Below, piece by piece: positions 34,764 through 45,747 of a DNA stretch of 46,745 nt; position 1 is the stretch's first letter, and each line of letters begins with the position of its first letter. A program made the position numbers and the translations under genes. The stretch is from positions 1-46,745 of the forward strand of contig WTXI01000281.1 of assembly GCA_022376515.1 (NCBI GenBank), given 5' to 3'. The notes below the pieces were generated by a model that saw only the letters and a program-made list of their open reading frames with translations, searched no databases and was not told the origin of the DNA. The DNA is from Lactifluus volemus (Eukaryota > Basidiomycota > Agaricomycetes > Russulales > Russulaceae).

Positions 34764-37700
34764 ATGCCACAGACACAACCCACGGCTTCATGTTCTTCAT
34801 CAAACTTCCAATCTCTTTTCAGTGCTGCTTTGAAGGAGTACGAGAAGAAGACTAAGAAAGATCTTCTCGCCCATCCTCTCGCCGCACAACTACAAGGCTG
34901 TTACTCCACCACTGCTATTCTTGTCATTCTTCAAGACCAAGTCCAACAATTCGATCAACATCGGCGTGGCGATGAGAGGCTAACAAAGTGGTTGAATCCA
35001 ACTGTAAACGTTCTTTACGCCTTTTCTGCCACTCTCGGTGAAGGCTTTGGTTTAGTAAACTTCTTATGACCACTCCTCTATAATGCATACTCTGATGTCT
35101 ATCGTGCAGGTATTCTCACCCGCAAAAGTGATCTTCGCCGGTATGGGTGTTCTCCTTTTGGTGAGCGCATTTCCGTCTTCCATTCCTTTGTGTCAGTCAT
35201 TGTGACTCATACTTTTGTTAGGCGGCCAAAGATGTCGATGCAAGTCAAGGTGTGCTCGTCGATCTATTCGAGCGTATCGAGCAATTCTTCAAACGTCTCG
35301 AGTGCTACACTGAAATACGACCAACTGAGGCGATGACTGATATTATTGTGAAAATCATGGTTGAGGTGCTCTGTATTCTTGCCATCGCGACGAAGGAGGT
35401 CAAACAAAATCGAGCGAGTGAGCTAATTGGCATGTCGCATGGCCGTTTACTGATATTATATAGAAACATATGTGAAGAAGATAGCGGGGAGGAACGATAT
35501 TGAAGATGCACTGAAGAGGTTAGACAAGCTTACTCAGGATGAGGCTCGGATGGCGATTGCGGAAAACTTGAAGGTCGCACACATGGCAATTGAAGGTGCG
35601 CAAAGCGTGTCTATGTGTTCTTCGTCGATGTTCTCCTGAACTTATATGTCGCTAGACGGCAAGGAGGGCAAAGTAATCATGCAACAAACAGCACAGGTTG
35701 TGGACGAAGTGAAGCGTTCGTTGCCCACTAGCCTTCACTGTTGTCAGATACAGACTCAAATGTACTTCTAGGGAAGCAATTGCGACAAGATCTGTGGATG
35801 TGGCTCTCTCCACCGGATCCTTCAACAAATCACAATATCGCCCGCAGTTCTCATCAAGAGGGAACTGCTACATGGTTCCTGCAAGGTAGTATCTTCAAAG
35901 AATGGAAGTCCACCCCTTCCTTCTTGTGGATACATGGGAAGCGTGCGTTGTTCTTCCCTACCTACCACTTTGCGTCTAATAGTTTCCTGTCCTGCAGCTG
36001 GGTCCGGAAAGAGCATCATGTGGTTCGTCGTTCTCCAACCTTTGGTACCTTGACTGACGACGTTGATCAGCTCTGCAGTGGTCGAAGAACTCAGGACCCT
36101 CTGTGATGCAGGATTTGCTTCTATGGCTTATTTTTATTTCGACTTCCGTGACAAAGACAAGAAGAATCACAGGAACCTACTCCTTTCCCTCCTCCTTCAG
36201 CTCTCTGCTCAGTCCGACATCTGTTGTGACATACTTTCCCGCCTCCATTCTGCTCATCACGATGGCACAGAAACCGCAGGCGATGGCGCTTTGACAAATT
36301 GCCTGAAAGAGATGCTCTCATTCTCATCTCAATCTCCCACATACCTTGTCATGGATGCACTCGATGAGTGTCCAAATAACTTGGGTCTGCCGTCTCCACG
36401 GAAGCAGGTCCTTGAGCTTGTAAAGGACCTTGTTGACCTACGTCTCCCAAATCTGCACATCTGTGTCACCAGTCGACCCGAGGCCGACATACGAGCGAAA
36501 CTTGAATCCCTCACATCCTTCCGAATCTCTCTCCACGAGCAAACTGGCCAAAGGGAAGACATCATCGACTATATCAGCTCTGTCGTTTATTCGGATGCAA
36601 CTATGCGAAGATGGCGGGATGAAGATAAAAAGCTAGTTATCGAGACACTCTCCGAAAAGGCCGATGGAATGTGAGTCTATCGCTTCCGATGTCCATGATG
36701 TTTACTGATATATTGGCAGGTTTCGATGGGTGTATTGTCAATTGGAAACGCTCAGTCATTGTCTCCCTCCAAGTGTGCGGCGGATTCTTGGGGAATTGCC
36801 CGAGACACTCGATGAGACTTACGAGCGAGTATTAAGGGAGATCCATAAGGCGAATAAAGAGCATGCTCTCCGTCTTCTTCAATGCCTGGCAGTCGCAATT
36901 CGGCCACTCCGTGCTCAGGAGCTCGCGGAGATACTTGCAATCGACTTTGACGCGGCGAACCGGAATGGGATTCCAAAATTGAACCCAGATTGGCGATGGG
37001 AGGATCAACACAAAGCGGTACTCTCTACATGTTCAAGTTTGGTCGCAATTGTCGATGAAGATGAATCTGAAGTCGTTCAATTCTCGCACTTTTCCGTGAA
37101 GGAATTCCTGACTTCGGAACGGTTGGCGAGTTCAAGTGGCGATATTTCACGGTTTCATATCGTTCTCGAGCCTGCGCACACGATCCTTGCCCAAGCTTGC
37201 CTGGGCACTCTACTTCGATTGGACAATATCAACACAACAAACGCCCAGGGCATTCCTCTTGTTGAATATGCGGCACGCCACTGGGTTGATCATGCCCGAT
37301 TCGAGAATGTGTCATCAAGGATACGGGACGCAATGGAATATCTCTTTGATGCGGACAAACCACATTGGGCAGCATGGCTCCATGTTTATGACATGGATAT
37401 ATCCCGGGAATGGTTCCGATACACACGTCAAACTAGTGGAAGTACTCTATATTATGCATCTCTGTGCGGACTCTTCGACGTGGTAGAACAACTTGTTGCC
37501 AAGCATCCCCAACACATAGTCGCAGAGGGTGGAAAGATGAAGACTCCGCTGGTGGCAGCATTGTATGGGAAACACTTCCGGGTCGCGGAGCTATTGTATC
37601 AGCATGGTGCGGACATTGGTGTTCGGGACAACATCAAATCGACGCCACTATTTTCTGCATCCATCAGTGGACTTATGGATGTTGTACAATGGTTACTCAG

Positions 37701-38148
37701 CCATGGCGCGGACGTTAATTCCCACAATAAATTCCTCGAAACTCCACTGCAGGGTGCTTGCCTTGAAGGCCACTTCAAGATTGTTCGGATGCTACTCGAA
37801 CACAAACCTGATATCAATGCGCAGGATCACAACGGAAGAGCTGCATTACACTATGCAGCACATAGTTGGATCCGTCACAGTGATCAGCTCGATATCATGC
37901 GATTATTGCTGGAGCATGGCGCGGATGTGGATGTGCGGGATAATACAGGATCCACTACATTGCACAGGTTGATATTCTACGGCCGGTCTAACTCGAACCC
38001 TTCAGTGGAAGTTATACGTCTGTTGCTCAAGTATGGAGTGGATGTAGATGTGGAAGACAACGAGGGTAATACCGCACTCCAATTAGCGTCTGCGAAGGGG
38101 TATGGCGAGGTTGTGGAATTGCTGCTAGAAGGTAGAGCAAAGTCGTGA
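34764..38148 (+). CDS. NLR1: Goodbye-NACHT-ankyrin STAND receptor, intact
   Basis: Fungal NLR-type protein, a signal-transducing NTPase thought to sense non-self or intracellular damage. Nine exons, 34764-35054, 35110-35160, 35222-35417, 35464-35595, 35656-35715, 35772-35942, 35998-36022, 36071-36670, 36720-38148, give 984 unbroken residues. Residues 1 to about 240 match the fungal STAND N-terminal Goodbye-type domain (LKEYEKKTKKDLLAHPLAAQ, TKWLNPTVNVLYAFS, FSPAKVIFAGMGVLLLAAKD). NACHT: Walker A HGKPGSGKS at about 298-306, split by an intron; Walker B YLVMDALDECPNN near 398; sensor VTSRPEADIR near 440. A helical linker includes FSHFSVKEFLTSERL. About six ankyrin repeats run from near 745 to the end (VRDNIKSTPLFSASISGLMD, HGADVDVRDNTGSTTLH). 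The function is inferred from architecture. Confidence 0.94.
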
Positions 38149-38334
38149 CTAGTGATATCTTCCATTCCGTCGTACAAAGAATAGACAAAGTGTCACCCTG
38201 GCCAAGTGAAGATGAGCACACTGCACGTACCTATTTACCCGCCCGATTTTGTCCCTGGCGATGTTTACATGCGCTACTGTATCCCACCCTATGGTTGCTC
38301 AGGCTTCAAAGAAGGCGGCCTTGGCATTGGGTCC

Positions 38335-38432
38335 CAGTCTTAACGCCAGATCGGCCGCGGATAAATCAACATACGTACAGGTGGCGGCTCTTAGCGCGCG
38401 GACTTCACTCCATTCGGCGAGCGACCGGAATA
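38335..38432 (+). pseudogene. Fragment of a DXD glycosyltransferase gene like the one at 32916
   Basis: CGCCAGATCGGCCGCG then ACATACGTAC corresponds to fwd 33339-33370 of the intact gene (CGCCAGACCGGCCGCG, CCATACGTAC). After a 20-base insertion, CATTCGGCGAGCGACC matches CGTTCACCGAGCGACA. The copy is short, with indels and no usable frame. The TA-flanked transposon at 38433 is inserted right at its end. Confidence 0.55.
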
Positions 38433-39368
38433 CAGTGTTTGGGCACTCCTTGACACGGTACCACTCCTTGACACAGCAAGCTTTATCACTCTCAACTCTT
38501 GTCCATTCACTTAACTTGACTGACAAAAGTTAATCTGTCATGTCTACTCTATATATACCACAATTTTCAAAAATTTCGAACAAGTTGTTAGGGCAGCATA
38601 CTGGTCATTACGCCAATTACAGCACCTTTTTGATTGAACCAACTTTTAAATCACTCATGTACTCTGATAGATTACAGTGGTTCTAAAAATTAGACATGAA
38701 GTGTGCCGACATTGGCAACAATTGGTGTCATGAAAAATCAGACAAAACAGATGGCTTGATGAGTGTGAGTCTGCGTGAAATTGTGTGAAAGCCCGATCCG
38801 ATCGACCTCGCATCCAGTACTGTATCACTTTGGATTGACAGCTAGCTGATTAGCGGTTGTGGGAACGTAGATAACTAGAAGTGCCGACGATGTCGACAAG
38901 GACCTTGCTTGTATGGAGGGGAACATCTATTAAAGAAATGTACGGTGCAAGAACATGTGATAATCACCAAGGTCAATATCAAAAACAAAGCAACGTGCGG
39001 TCACCTGACTGCACAAATTAGTCTAAGTTACGCCACCAACAGAAGCGATTTCAAATATCGGAAAAGATCCGATCCAATCATGAACCAGAATCTAGCAAGG
39101 CACACCAATAGCAAAGCCGGATTTTGAAAGGCACGGTCGAATTATGACCGCACTGAATACCTTGCAAGCAAGGTAACGGGTGTCACATGGGTGTCACATG
39201 TGTCAAGGACTGGATTTCGTGGCAAATCACAAATCAATGTCATTTGTTGTATTAAACATCTTGGCTTGAAATTTTGTAGATATAGGCTTTCGATACCACT
39301 TAATAATCATACCAACTCAGAATTGCCTAAGTTTTGGCATGGGGACAACAAGGAGTGCCCAAACACTG
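38433..39368. mobile_element. Tc1/mariner-like non-autonomous element, TA target site
   Basis: A perfect 20-base inverted repeat, CAGTGTTTGGGCACTCCTTG, opens at 38433 and its exact complement closes at 39368. TA flanks both ends (38431-38432 and 39369-39370), the Tc1/mariner/pogo target duplication. The 936-base body has only short frames and no transposase, so it would need help to move. A partial direct copy of the inner repeat (CACTCCTTGACAC) follows at about 38460. It separates the 3' side of NLR1 from the 5' side of NLR2. Confidence 0.82.
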
Positions 39369-39420
39369 TAACCATGTTGTGGTATGACTCAGGCACTCTC
39401 ACTCAGCCGAGTGCCATTCG

Positions 39421-39436
39421 TACCCTCTGAACGAAC
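39421..39436 (+). promoter_or_regulatory. Shared pre-start block of NLR2
   Basis: TACCCTCTGAACGAAC, identical to the blocks before NLR1 and NLR3, about 20 bases before the ATG. It starts only some 50 bases from the right end of the transposon, so any NLR2 promoter further upstream is transposon sequence. Confidence 0.6.
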
Positions 39437-39456
39437 AAAAATTCTTTGCCGTCATT

Positions 39457-42400
39457 ATGTCCCAGACTCAACCCATCGCTTTATGTTCCTCCTCAAAGTT
39501 CCAAACTTTTTTCAATATCACATTGAAGGAGTACGAGAAGAAGACTAAGAAAGACCTTCTCGCCCATCCACTCGCTGCCCAATTACAAAACTGCTCCTCC
39601 ACCACCGCCATTCTCGCCATTCTTCAAGACCAAGTGCCAGTGCAACACTACGACAAGCGCCGGGGCGATGATGAGGCATTGACAAAGTGGTTGAATCCGA
39701 CCGTAAACGTTCTTAACGCCTTTTCGGTCACTCTCGGCGAAAGCGTTGATCTAGTAGTGAACTTCTAGCCACCATTCCTCTTTGATACCTACTCTGATGT
39801 CTATCATGTAGGCATTCTCTCCAGAAAGAGTAATTTTTGTTGGTATTGGCGTTCTCTTCTTGGTGAGCTCCACACACCATCCCTTTGTGAGGGTCATTGT
39901 GACACATGGTTCCGCTAGGCGGCTAAGGATGCGGATGCGAGTCAACGTGTGCTCATTGATCTGTTCGAGCGCATAGAAAAGTTCTTTAAACGGCTCGAGT
40001 GTTATACTGAAATACGACCAACTGAGGCGATGACCGAAACCATTGTTAAAATCATGGTTGAATTGCTCTCTATTCTTGCCACTTCGACGAAGGAGGTCGA
40101 AGAAAGTGGGGCGAGTGAGCCTAATTGACCGGCGAAATGTGACTACTAACTGATATTTACTTAGAAATAAGTTTGAAGAAGCTAGTGGGGAGGAATGGCG
40201 AAGACGCGCTGAAGAGGCTAGACCAGCTTACTCAGGACGGCGTTCGGATGGCGATAGCGGAAAACCTGAAGGTCACACAGGAGATTGAGGCCAAAGTGAA
40301 TGATGGTGCGCAAATCGATTTGATTTTCTTCATCGACTCTCTTCTGAACGGCACACGTCACTAGACAACAAGGAGGACAAAGAAATCATGGAACAAGTGA
40401 AGCGTTGTCCGTTCAGAGACTCAAATATGTGCTTATAGGGAAACAATTACGACAGGATCTTCGGACGTGGCTGTCTCCACCGGATCCCTCAACCAATCAC
40501 AATCTTGCTCGCAGATCTCATTATGAGGGAACGGCAACATGGTTCTTCCAAGGAAGTATCTTCGAAGAATGGAAGTCCATCCCTGCCTTATTGTGGATAC
40601 ATGGGAGGCGTATGTCGTTCCTTTCTCCCTATCACTGCGCATCTTATCATTTCTTGTCCTACAGCTGGCTCTGGAAAGAGTATCATGTGGTCTGTCGTTT
40701 CTTTAGCCATTTCTAAGTTACTTAGACTGACGATGTCGATCAGCTCTGGAGTGATCGAACAAATCAGGACTCTGTGTGACGCGGGATTAGCTTCTATGGG
40801 CTATTTTTATTTCGACTTCCGAGACGAAGATAAGAAGAATCACAGGAACCTCCTCCTCTCCCTTCTCCTTCAGCTCTCTGCACAGTCTGAAATTTGTTGC
40901 GACATACTGTCCCGCCTCCATACCGCTCACAATGGTGGCAGAAAGACTCCCAGCGATGGTGCCTTGACCAAATGCTTGAAACAGATGCTCTCATTCACCT
41001 CTCTACGTCCCATTTACCTTGTGATGGACGCACTCGATGAGTGTCCAAACAACCTGGGTCTTCCATCTCCACGGGAACAGGTCCTTGAGCTTGTAAAGGA
41101 CCTTGTTGACCTACATCTCCCAAATCTACATATCTGTGTCACCAGTCGACCCGAGGCCGACATACGGGCGATGTTTGAATCGCCTACATCCCTCCGTGTC
41201 TCGCTTCACGAGCAAAGTGGCCAAAAGGAGGCTATATCAGCTCTGTCGTTTATTCAGACACAAAGACGCGAAGATGGCGGGATGAAGATAAGAAGCTAGT
41301 TGTCACGACACTCTCCGAAAAGGCCAAGGGCATGTAAGTGTGTCGCTTCCGGTACCCGTGATATTGACTTATATATCGGCAGGTTTCGGTGGGTGTACTG
41401 TCAACTGGAAACCCTGCGTCACTGTCTCCCTCCGAGTGTTCGGCAGATTCTTGGGGACTTGCCTGAGACGCTGGATGAGACTTATGAGCGAGTGTTAAGG
41501 GAGATTCATAAGACGGATCAAGAACATTCCCTTCGACTTCTTCAGTGCCTGGCAGTCGCAATTCGGCCCCTTCGTGTTGAGGAGCTCGCGGAGATACTTG
41601 CAATCGACTTTGACGCACTGCGACAGAATGGGATTCCGAAGCTGAACGCAGATTGGCGATGGGAGGATCAACGCGAAGCGGTACTCTCTACCTGTTCAAG
41701 CTTGGTTGCAATTGTCGACAAAGATGGATCCGAAGCTGTTCAATTCTCACACTTTTCCGTGAAGGAATTCCTGACTTCGGAACGGCTGGCAAGGTCAAAT
41801 AGAGATATTTCACGGTATCATATTGTTCTCGAGCCTGCGCACACGGTCCTTGCGCAGGCTTGCCTTGGCGTTTTACTTCGATTGGATAATCGCGTGGACG
41901 AAACGAACGCCCAAGATACTCCTCTTGTTGAATATGCGGCGCGATATTGGGTTGACCATGCCCGATTCGAGGACGTGTCATCAAGGATACGGGATGCGAT
42001 GGAATACTTCTTTGATGCGGACAAACCACATTGGGCAGCATGGCTCTGTGTTTACGACATGGACAAATCTTGGTTCTGGTTCGAGTACTCACATCAAAGT
42101 AGTGGGAGTCCTCTATACTACGCGTCGCTGTGCGGATTCGTCGGCCTAGTAGAACAACTGACTTCCAAGCATCCCGAGGATGTACTCGCCGAGGGTGGTC
42201 GGATGAAGACTCCGTTGGTGGCGGCATTGAATGGGAAACACCTCCAGATCGCGGAGATATTGCATCAGCGTGGGGCAGATGTCAATGTTCGGGACGACGA
42301 AGGATTGCCACCACTGTTGGCTGTATCCTGTGATGGACTTGTGGACGTTGCAGAATGGCTACTCGATCATGGTGCCGACGTCAATTCCCAAGATAATCTC

Positions 42401-42805
42401 CTCGATACCCCACTACAGCTAGCAAGCATTTGGGGCCACTTTATGTTCGTTCGGATGCTGCTCAAACGAAAAGCTGATGTCAACATGCGGGGTATGGAGG
42501 GAGGACTTGCGTTGCATGATGCATCGCATGCTTGGAACGTCCGTGATCAACTCGACATCATGCGATTATTGCTGGAGTACGGGACGGATGTGAATGCGCG
42601 GGATAATGAAGGATCAACACCGCTGCATACGTTGTTATCTAGAAGCATCAAGAAGCCTTCGGTGGAAGCTGTACGCCTGCTGCTCAAGTATGGTGCGGAT
42701 ATAGATGCGAAAAACAACGACGGTGGGACCGCACTCCAATGGGCGTCTGTAAAGGGGTACGACGAGATTGTGAAATTGCTGTCAGAAGTAGGTGGAGCAA
42801 AGTGA
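39457..42805 (+). CDS. NLR2: Goodbye-NACHT-ankyrin paralogue, frameshifted in NACHT
   Basis: Tandem paralogue of NLR1 with the same exon plan: 39457-39753, 39812-39862, 39919-40114, 40165-40305, 40365-40403, 40439-40609, 40665-40689, 40744-41333, 41383-42805. Goodbye-type domain, Walker A HGRPGSGKS and Walker B YLVMDALDECPNN are present, and the ankyrin region is open to the end (LLDHGADVNSQDNLLDTPLQ). Relative to NLR1, ten bases are missing near 41229, where NLR1 reads REDIIDYISS and NLR2 reads KE then YISS. The shift leads to a stop at 41297-41299, giving a protein of about 490 residues with NACHT but no ankyrins. Intron 5 (40404-40438) is only 35 bases against 56 in NLR1; unspliced, it adds a TAG. 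With one extra G the deletion would be nine bases and in frame, so assembly error is possible. Potential full length is about 980 residues. Confidence 0.85.
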
Positions 42806-43493
42806 TCGTTGGGCATGAGAATGTTTTTTACTTCATTGTATTAACACTGTACCTGATAATACACGGATATATGAGGATATAGTAGTGCCAATACAAACTG
42901 TTGACTCGGAAAGCAACCCCAAACGACCCAAACAACTGTCATTTTGTTCCGAGTCAGACGCAACACTTAATATGTTCCAGCGATACTTAGAAGCCGACGC
43001 CAGCCGCGTGCTCCATCCCAGTAAGTCTGGAAGCGAGATTAATCGAATGAAAGCAAAAGCGGAAACCCCTTTCTGTTTCTGACTAGATGTCACACGGACT
43101 AACAGGACATTATGATTCAAATGCCATTTTTTGACTAGCAACTCGGAGCTGTCAGTGGTATCTCCATACCGTCATACAAGGAACAGAATCGGGGCATCCT
43201 GGCCCAAATCAAGATGAGTAGATGTCCCACCCGTTTTTGTTCATCGTGACACTGTCGCGCTGTTCATGGGCGCCACTTTTTGATTATTTGCACAGGTACC
43301 GAGCATCGAGTATGACGGCCTTGATATCGGGCCATTGGTCAGTAGCCGGACCTACCGGTCCCAGAGCGCGACTGTCGCAAGTCGTAAGCAATTAGAAGGA
43401 TTTCGCCGAGATTAACTAATCACACCTTTCCCCAGAAACTCTGTCGAAGTCAAAGATACGTCGATGAAACGAGAGACAGGCTGAAGTCGATAA
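42806..43493. other. Region between NLR2 and the HIS5 pseudogene, with an insertion relative to NLR1's 3' flank
   Basis: The sequence from about 43150 (TGTCAGTGGTATCTCCATACC) resembles the sequence just after the NLR1 stop (ACTAGTGATATCTTCCATTCC), continuing through ATCCTGGCCCAAATCAAGATGAG against ACCCTGGCCAAGTGAAGATGAG. Hence about 335 bases at 42806-43142 were inserted after NLR2 or lost after NLR1. The insert contains a small inverted pair, TGACTCGGAA and TTCCGAGTCA, near 42901 and 42949. No target duplication or family was recognised. Confidence 0.5.
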
Positions 43494-45245
43494 TTAATAG
43501 CCACCGAGGGGATGGTCGTTCTGTACAGTCGAGTTACGTGCGAGGATTTTCAGCCTCAGGCGTGTTGAGAGCCCCAGTGATGATGTATAGTACGCGCCCA
43601 AACCAATAGCACTGGATCCAATCTCACTTCCCCGATAGCGCACTACTATGCTTCTTCCGCGAGTCTTGTACACACGCTGCGCGTGCATTATCGGGAGAGA
43701 GCTTCCCCGGCGCGCGTGTGCCGGAAGTTCGCGTCCTGGGCGCCAATAGCATGCCCAATGGTACCTGAAGATTGTGCAAGGCGGAGAGTAATTTAGTTCG
43801 GGATGCCCTGAGCATTTCAACCCTTTCGCGCATGGCCCGACGACGCCGACCCGGGACACAGAGCGCGCAGTGCGAGATGAGCCCTGGTGTGGAGATGTTG
43901 TAACATATGGCGCCTTGGTATTTGTGAGGACCTAGATGAGTAGCAGTTGTGAGAGAGCTATGCTGAGAAAAGAAAAGCGTAACGTACCAGATTCCTGCGA
44001 ACCCAAAGCCTTTGCACAGCGTCTCCATCGTATTTATAAGCGTTACGGAGCTGCAACCTGGTTCGGAGAGGTCGATGCAAGCCTCGTCTACGACCACAAT
44101 ACCTTCATAGTCAAGTTTTTCCCGAAGAGATGCCAGAGACGACCGATGGGGTTTCCGGGAGAACAGAAGAATATGGGTTTAATGGATGGATCGGCATCGA
44201 TAGCCTTCTGTTATCTGTGGGATGCCTCAATTGAAGAAGATTTTTTTTTTTTTTTTTTGAATTGGAATTTATTGTCCCTGCTACAAGCAACAAGACATAG
44301 CCTACAAGACAAGTAACGACACGAGGAAGATACCGTAAGAGACATAATACAGGGGAGGCGTCGACGAAGGTGATATGGTAAGGAGTACATATGGAGGCGA
44401 GCGAGGCAGAGGAGACATAAAAGGACTTACATCAGCCGCTGTCCAACGGCGTCATTCAAGGGGGGTCTGGTCTGGGAGGCAGGGGGCGGAGGGTGGCTTG
44501 TGTGAGGAAAGTGAACTGGGCTAGGTTGCGGCCGCCGAGTTCAGTGGAGAAGATAGAGGCGGAGGAGTAGTGAGAAATGGTGGACGACCGCTGTTCAGAG
44601 TAGAGGGGGCAATCGAAGAGGATGTGTGATAGGGTGGTGCGGCGAGTAATCCCCGGGCTGAGAGGCGGTGAAGAGAGATCCACGTAATTGCAGGGGCAGC
44701 AAGTGTTGTCCCCGGCATCGGGCCGGAAGCGGTCACTGTAGTCCGCGATGAAGCCGTGACGGGAGAGGAGTTGGAGGCCGTTAGAGAAGAGGGCGCGGTT
44801 GTTGTGGGACAGAAGAAGATTTTACCTGTGGCGTAAGACATACCTCATCCACGCGCAGAGATGCGACATTTTTCTCCTCCTTCATCGCTTTCCGCGAGCA
44901 CGCCAACGTCAACGACTCGCGCGCATACCACACACATGCCGTATGTGGGCGGAGTAGTGAGGATGCTCTCACGTCCTGGCGGAATGCAGACGCGTATGAA
45001 CAGGTCGATGACCTCGTCGGAATCGACGGCGAGGAAGACATGGTCCAGACAAGGTGGGCCACGCAATTCCGCTTTGCGGCTCTTTATGTTGGCGTAAGAG
45101 GGATCTCGATATTAAGGTCGTTAGATAGAGTGACCGAGGGCATTCTCCGCGTCATTCGCGTCGCGTCTAGCAGGATGACAACGATATGGGTGGAGAGCAG
45201 GAATGTTTGGTCAAATGACGCGCTCAATGTCGAAATCATGGCATT
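43494..45245 (-). pseudogene. HIS5: Histidinol-phosphate aminotransferase pseudogene, split by a LINE
   Basis: Decayed copy of the class-II aminotransferase of histidine biosynthesis. In order on the minus strand: DIERVI-stop-PNIPALHPYRC (TGA at 45211-45213 in place of Arg), CLDHVFLAVDSDEVIDLFIR, ILTTPPTYGMCVVCARV, SLRVDE, an intron holding the LINE, AIDADPSIKPIFFCSPGNP, LDYEGIVVVDEACIDLSEPG (the aspartate of the PLP site is still present), LCKGFGFAGI, VLTNTKAPY, and VVRYRGSEIG near the end. Several frame changes and the early stop make it non-functional as read; the number of breaks is more than the occasional homopolymer errors elsewhere. The LINE (44245-44811) is inserted in what was a normal 50-base intron. 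Whether a working copy exists elsewhere cannot be seen here. Confidence 0.88.
44245..44811 (-). mobile_element. 5'-truncated LINE (family A) inside an intron of the HIS5 pseudogene
   Basis: Target duplication GAAGAAGATTTT at 44233-44244 and 44812-44823. A T-run (44241-44258) is the poly(A) tail of a minus-strand element. The minus frame ending at 44456 encodes the C-terminal region of a non-LTR retrotransposon protein, with CCPCN then HILFDCPLYSEQR, a Cys/His motif often seen after reverse transcriptase and RNase H in fungal LINEs. Reverse transcriptase itself has been lost by 5' truncation. The 3' end (ATTGGAATTTATTGTCC on the plus strand) differs from the family at 31346 and 46057. Confidence 0.88.
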
Positions 45246-45710
45246 CGCTGGATGTATTGGAGCCGAGGGGGGGGCTAAACCAAGGACAGTTGTCTCTTCA
45301 GCGACAGGTTCAAGTTGGCACCTTCAACCATTCTTGGTTGGGGTTCTAGAAAAATCAATTCTCTGACGCCATGCGGTGGTGTATAAAGAAGGGCGTGGTA
45401 AATGTACTGGGTGTTGTGATTGTAGAACATCTATCGTTTCCGGGTGTCCGAACCTCCAATTGAAAAGTCACCACTTTTCGGTCCGTGGAATACCTGATCA
45501 ACCGGGATGGATCTCGCACGAGCCGTGAAATATCCTCTAAATTCGACAACGGGTCATCCTATATCTGTACTGCACGTCCGAGTCTACGCTTGGCCGCAAG
45601 TTACATGGCTGGGCGATGCCCATTTGTACTTATCTGGGCGCAATCATTTCATCAACCTGGCACGAGGCCCCATCATCAGCCAGACCCTTTCACTCACCGA
45701 CGGTCATTTG
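45246..45710. other. Intergenic region upstream of NLR3
   Basis: Between the decayed HIS5 5' end and NLR3. Only short frames without recognisable protein. The promoter of NLR3 should lie in the right part. Confidence 0.5.
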
Positions 45711-45726
45711 TACCCTCTGAACGAAC
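45711..45726 (+). promoter_or_regulatory. Shared pre-start block of NLR3
   Basis: TACCCTCTGAACGAAC, the same block as before NLR1 and NLR2, 21 bases before the ATG at 45748. Confidence 0.6.
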
Positions 45727-45747
45727 AAAATCTACTCCGCTACCATC

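Noticed and set aside
41300..42805. Independent 501-codon gene starting in the NACHT region of NLR2
   Set aside because: The frame opens at a TTG and reads through intron 8. It is the C-terminal half of NLR2 displaced by the frameshift.
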